This document shows, piece by piece, positions 59,008 to 64,000 of a stretch of DNA of 64,000 bases. The stretch's first letter is position 1. Each line of letters begins with the position of its first letter. The position numbers and the translations under genes are program-made. Below the pieces are notes generated by a model. The model did not search any database. It was given only the letters and a program-made list of their open reading frames with translations, and was not told the DNA's origin. Source of the DNA: Prostheceraeus crozeri (taxonomy: Eukaryota > Platyhelminthes > Polycladida > Euryleptidae); the NCBI GenBank assembly GCA_907163375.1, contig CAJQUW010006992.1, positions 40,712 through 104,711 of the forward strand, given 5' to 3'.

Positions 59008-60338
59008 TTAATAAAAATTCGAACATTTTGAGATTAAATAAACTGTATATTTTGTAGATAAAAACACAATATCGAGAGATATAGAAAGCAATCTGCAGGA
59101 TTTCCAAATTGATAACACTTTGTAATTCACAAATGGCGCGCATTGTAGGAAGAAACTGCACACATTTGAAATGTTATTTACCTTGTAGTTACACCAAACA
59201 GTGAAAAAGTCTCTGTGAATAGATTCGGCCGCCTGTTCACTGTATGGTCCGAGACCGGACTCGTTCATTTCGCAGAAATCAGGAACGTGGTGGATTACTG
59301 CATGAACCTTCGGCGTGTATGGTACATGGAGATCGTCGAAAGAAAGCTTAAATTCGGCGATCTTGTCGCGCAAATTGCAGTCATAGTTATATCCAAAGCA
59401 AGAATGCACCACTGCGTTCAAAGAACGAAATGCCCGAACATGTGGCAACGTCGAGATATCACACAACTGCTGAAGCAAATCCACAGATTGCAACAATTCT
59501 TTTGCCGAGTTGCCATTGAAGCATCCTCCATGATGGGACTCTTTTGTCACGGAAGCCCTTTCTAGCCATTTCTCGGCAATGACTGGCGCTGTTTTTTCGA
59601 GGGATTGAAAAATCGTTTTCACTGATCCTGTCATGAGATGAAGCTCAGGAGGTGGCAGTTTTGAGAGAACAGTATCTGATGCAGATTGGGAAGGCATTCT
59701 TAAATTGCTTGGCTTGAGACTTCTTCTGTCCATTTTCATGATATTTCCAAAATTCCTGTTTGATGCCTTTGAAAGTTTTAAGTGGGCCATTTTCACAAAG
59801 ATCTTCTTTCCGCGTATCACACCAGCAACAAGGATATGAGCTTCCATGAGCCATAATGCCAATCATAATATTGCTGAGTTTCATGTCACTTACAAGGAAA
59901 AAATCTCGCTCCAATTCGTCCAGCTTCAGCAGTATCCATAATTGTTTGATGTTGTTGTAATTCTCCTGTATATCGGGAATGCAAGCCAACAAAAAAATCT
60001 TTTTTACTCCAGAATATTTGAATCTGCTAGTTGAGGAACAAGCTCCATAAATGGACGCCGGGTTATCCGATTCGGCTTTGATGCCGCTGACAATGGACAA
60101 CATGATTTTTACAAATCCCTGCCCTCCATCAACACAGATTTTGATGATTGAATCGTCGTCATTATTCAGATTTCTTGCGGAAATGACATACTCGAGAAAG
60201 TTCTTTGAGTCTTTGCAAAATACGACGGGACGGCGAGGATGACCAATGACTGTATCATTTGCAACCTCGAAGAAATCCATCTCAACAACATCGAAGAACT
60301 CACCAAAAATATGGTCTTGTTCAAACGTACTGGGTCAG
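59008..60338 (-). pseudogene. E3 transposase-like gene, frameshifted
   Basis: Two overlapping frames carry one protein. The first, open from about 60338 to 59645, has STFEQDHIFGEFFDVVEMDF, IIKICVDGGQGFVKIMLSI and FFLVSDMKLSNIMIGIM, then YPCCWCDTRKEDL. The second, 59862-59008, carries the carboxyl half: PPPELHLMTGSVKTIFQSL, YTPKVHAVIHHVPDF and GPYSEQAAESIHRDFFTVW. Asp in VDGGQGF, Asp in SDMKLSN and Glu in YSEQAAESIH are candidate DDE residues of an RNase H-like transposase; this is inferred. The frame changes between about 59660 and 59720. An AG after CTGACCC at ~60330 could be a splice acceptor, so upstream exons are likely. The superfamily is not recognised. Confidence 0.55.
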
Positions 60339-61159
60339 CCGGTGTAATTACCGCGAGTCATAGATTGCCTTCGGTTCAGCCGGTGCAATTCTGCCCTAGT
60401 GAATTAGTGACTAGACAATATACTATTTTCGACAAGGGAGGTTAATTTTATTAAGAATGACTACCAATAAGTTTGTAGCAGATTGAGCATACATTTGAGT
60501 AGATATACTGTCTAGGTTATTGCAAAATTGTTTACACTGAACTAACTACGTTCGTTGCCATTATCTGTTGATTAATTAAATATCCAAAGCTCCTAACATA
60601 TCGATAGCAACTTAATAATAGCAATTTTAAAACATTGCCTAATTTAGTAATCAATTTAATCAAATCTATCAATAAATGTATCCAGCAAAGCGAACCAATA
60701 TATACTTTAAGAGAGGTACGAAGAAATACATGTGCGTTCGCCAATACAACATGATCAGAAAATGAAGTGTTTGAGACAGAAATATAATGCACATGTATGT
60801 GTACTGGTAATCCAGGTACTACTGCAATTTTTTTTAGATGTATGACAGACAGATGATATTCTTTTCTCCAAATTAATTGCAACTTACAAAATCCTCTTAA
60901 TCTGATAGTATTATGGGCCATTTATTAGAAATGAGAGACGTAATGTGACCTTTGATAACGTCACGTACCTTTCCCTTATGTTTTAGAACGCAACCTTTTG
61001 AGTTTGAGCTTGCCGAAGGAAAGCAGTCCGACGATAATGAAATCTTATTCAGTCGACCAAATCAAGGTGAAAATTGACGTATTTGATAATCACTCCAGAA
61101 TGTCTCTATAGAATATCTGGTCATTTCCCTGAATGTAGTTTGTATTAGTCGTTTTTGTG
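60339..61159. other. No gene recognised (inside E3)
   Basis: A minus-strand frame of 129 residues at 60532-60921 has no recognisable content. GTCAGCCGGTG and TTCAGCCGGTGC form a short direct repeat near 60330-60380. Confidence 0.35.
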
Positions 61160-61604
61160 ATACGTGATGAAACTTTCACTTCAAAACGTATTTAAACGTT
61201 CCCAACGTTACATTATAGGCAAATGCAATTTTTGGCGAAAAACACAAGTACCTTTAAAAGATTTCCACGTCATAAGTGGACTCCATTCATTAAGAAATAA
61301 AACTTGACTGTTCACGGTATAATTTACAGCACTCTGGTATCAACATGGATCGATATGGATAATAAGCATTAATCAGCATAATAAGCATTTTTGAAAAAGC
61401 TAACAATTTCTGCAAAACCTTCTATGTCATAGTAAAATACTTAATTCGGATGGCTTCATAACATCGAACATTAATCATTAAGGTGTTGTTCGATATCTAT
61501 GGGATGCATCGATTGCCAACCACAACACGATAAATTTCACTTGAAAACTTTCGAGACGTTTTGAGACTTAAAGGAACGTTTCGGAAACGGTCAATGTTAT
61601 GGGG
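61160..61604. repeat. E3 right end with AACGTTTC-type words
   Basis: AAACGTATTTAAACGTTCCC, GAGACGTTTTGAGAC and GGAACGTTTCGGAAACGG stand near the right end, mirroring the left subterminal array but sparser. The terminus reads CAATGTTATGGGG. Confidence 0.6.
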
Positions 61605-64000
61605 ATAGGTCTGTATTAAGCACTGTATGCATATATGATTGAAATAATTTCTCTAATACGCGAATACTAATTCAGTCTAAATACTAAATCAGGGACCAAA
61701 AATCAGATACTATGAGTAGATACAAAGATACATAAATCATTGCTGGCTACATGCGGAAATTGCTGATCGGAGAGTTAACCTTACAATCAAAAGTGTTACG
61801 ATAACTCTGATCTCGTTATAAAGGCACACACTCAAATTCTGGCTGATGCCGCAAAACAATTTTACCAACTTGAAAAAACCGTACCAAGCGGCCAAAGCGG
61901 CTGAAATCCCTTAAACTTCCTAGCAACTGACTGGGATTAATTTTAACAATAGATTTCTTTGTGTGGTCATAATAAACCACCTTTTTTTGAGAATTGCCGG
62001 TCTTTCTTTGACATGATACACTTATTAATGACATCAATGATTAATTTCAATAGCGATTTTCAAGAATAATCTTTGTTTTTGTGAATTACAATGGGTAATA
62101 GTTAATTGAAGTGCAAGATCAAAAATATGACTTTAGTTTTTGTTAAATATCAACAGTAAATCATAAATAATTTTCGAAAACAAAACTCTGCAAGTTTCAA
62201 GCATTACGTCATGATTACTTTAGTCAGATTGTCATAACATGCCATACTTTGGCACAGAAGTAATTATCACATTAACATAATTATGATGTGATCTGGATAT
62301 TAATTATACATAAACCCCAACCAAATACATTTGTGAAGCTTATTTCAGTAAGTTTTAGTTAGTTACTGAAATTTTGTCAGTGAATAAAAACTCGGCAATT
62401 TGTAAAGTACAGGAGTTTGAATAAAAAAATTAATTACATGCAATACTATTATTCGTAACTACAGTGTATTGTCAATGTATAAACTAATGAGTTTTTGTAA
62501 ACTTTTTTCAAGGAAAAAAATCTAATTGCTCGTCTTATTCTTGAAAATTCACCCTTAATGACTTTTTCGACACTTATCTAGGCCCTATTAGATGCAATGC
62601 GTTAGAGCAAAGTGTGAAAGTAAAATAATCACGGTCTAGTGCTCAGTGGTTCATTCCCTTGTATATGCATTAGAGGCGCATCCTTCTACTTTTTGCTTCA
62701 CATCTCGCAAAGATAATCCCCCATTAAAAAAATTTGCAATATCTATTTGACAAATACTCTAAACACTGTAATCATTGATAGCCAATTGCTCATCATAGAT
62801 CTAACGCACACTGTATTCGTAGTCAGAAATAGTAGGCAACTGTAAGATTCGATTAGACCATTAGAATTGTTTATGTTCTCAATCATTAGTTCTGTTGTAA
62901 AACTCTATCGGAGCAGTTTCATCTGATCGGTAATACTGGGATTTAGGGATTTGTGATTTTTTCTTTTATGATTTCCCATAAAATTTGTACTTGTGGATTT
63001 TCACCGATGACCAAAAATATTTGATTTCAATAGCCTTATCCCAAAAAATCGAGTTCTACACGCATAATATTTTGGATTTTCTTTCTTGTGGATATATTCT
63101 ACAACTTGATCGACTGCGTAATTGGATGGAGTTGGTCACTTTCAGAACTGTAAAAATGTAAAACGTTAGAAGTTTTACATAGATTTTTCATGTACCGACA
63201 CAGTGAAGACGTAGCAACATAATTCTTAAATTTATTTCTTGTGCGACAAGTAAAAGCGTCATTTGTTGTCAAGGAATCCTAAAATTAATATTGAATACGA
63301 AACATTAGAGATCATCACAATTTTCATTTATTGAATAATACAAACAAAGCATTACTCTATAATCACAGCACAGAGACTGCAGTGTTGCGACACTACCCGC
63401 CGTCAAAAAACCCTAAGTAACAAATATTACACACAACAAAAAGTTTCCACACACTTTCAGTGTCCGAATCGATCGAGTGAGTGCTTGAGTAAAAAGAATA
63501 ACAAATGAACGTTACTCTGAGTTACTCAGAAGATTTCACACATCGTAGACGTATCAATCAAATGTTAATAGAATCACTGAAGTATACGAAGAATAATTGA
63601 TTGAATGAATAATAGATATCAGCAGTTTCTCACTTCTGCACCGAAACGCAACTGATTCACATTATGAAAGTTAAATTGATGTCACTGAATGAAATACGTA
63701 ATGTGCTTTTTAAAAAATGCTATCACTAATTCTACAGATTACAGCAATGAACCGTTGCTCACTGTTTATGTCACCGTTATTAGTCACTTAAGCCATTATT
63801 GCAATCATTGTCAATGTTATCACTGCTCATTAGCCCTCAGAGACCTGAGCTTTTTCGCACCCTCTGAGACCTGAGGGGGGGTGTCCAGTGGACCCCTTTT
63901 ACAAATTCCTAGTTCACGTGCTTAAATCTGTTTCAAGTCATTGGGAAAGTTGATTTTAAGTAAAACAATGATGTCTGCGTGTAGCAAGTCGATGTAACAA
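61605..64000. other. No gene recognised
   Basis: AT-rich non-coding sequence. A pair of CTCWGAGACCTGAG words stands at 63837-63875 with a G7 run. No RNA gene, coding exon or known repeat was recognised. Confidence 0.4.

Larger units (their letters stand above)
51869..61604 (-). mobile_element. Putative large DNA transposon E3
   Basis: The left end CCCCAACAACATTGTGACG is matched by the reverse complement of the right end, CCCCATAACATTGACCG. The flank ATA stands outside both ends (51866-51868 and 61605-61607), a possible 3-bp duplication. Both subterminal regions are dense in AACGTTTC/GAAACGTT words, as binding-site arrays often are in large cut-and-paste elements. It encloses a transposase-like gene (59008-60338) and candidate accessory exons. 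The superfamily is not identified. The ends are only ~20 bp and imperfect, so the boundary call is moderate. Confidence 0.5.

Noticed and set aside
1-64000. tRNA and rRNA genes
   Set aside because: None was recognised by eye; a covariance-model search would be needed to exclude diverged tRNA-derived SINEs.

Overview
The window is AT-rich animal DNA, probably from a marine invertebrate. This is inferred from the mix of mobile DNA (Polintons/Mavericks, piggyBac, hAT, TA-flanked MITEs, a LINE piece, a Ty3/Gypsy relic) and from scattered TAGGCCTA-type words. No complete host gene was recognised. Almost everything that can be explained is mobile DNA, often one element inside another.

Region by region: 1-1998 holds the 5' part of a Ty3/Gypsy LTR retrotransposon on the minus strand. 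1999-4505 is a decayed piggyBac transposon. 4506-7536 is mostly silent and has a hAT transposase scrap near 5.9 kb. 7543-25587 is Polinton 1 (P1), 18.0 kb, with ~490-bp terminal inverted repeats starting AG and ending CT and a perfect 6-bp duplication GCTGTA. 25588-27653 holds a hAT end and a dispersed repeat. 27654-44173 is Polinton 2 (P2), 16.5 kb, a relative of P1 in the same orientation. 44829-47478 is a hAT-type element carrying three further insertions. 47855-48589 is an inverted copy of the dispersed repeat. 49460-49840 is a LINE scrap. 49860-51500 is the relic of a third Polinton-type polymerase. 51869-61604 looks like a large DNA transposon (E3) with an unfamiliar transposase, a fold-back element and a palindromic tandem repeat. 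61605-64000 shows nothing recognisable.

P1 and P2 share one gene plan. In order it is: a membrane-hairpin protein, an unknown coiled-coil protein, penton-like minor capsid protein, packaging ATPase, protein-primed-type DNA polymerase B (opposite strand), a variable cassette, a coiled-coil fibre-like protein, a pVI-like protein, double jelly-roll major capsid protein, an adenovirus pX-like protein, a phospholipase A2-integrase fusion, an adenain-like protease (opposite strand), and an unknown right-arm protein. Capsid, packaging, maturation and integration functions are all present, so they are Polintons of the adintovirus-like kind. P1 looks broken only in its polymerase (about two breaks). 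P2 has about one break, in the second gene. Near-identical terminal repeats suggest both insertions are young.

The most striking signals are these: small GC-rich palindromic mini-elements scattered through both Polintons, many lying in frame inside genes where the sister element lacks them; the PLA2-integrase fusion with a conserved adenain-type cleavage motif between its halves; a cassette swap beside the polymerase (a possible sliding clamp in P1; a membrane-anchored second ATPase and a zinc-finger protein in P2); and a phage-tail-fibre-like motif at the head of the coiled-coil protein.
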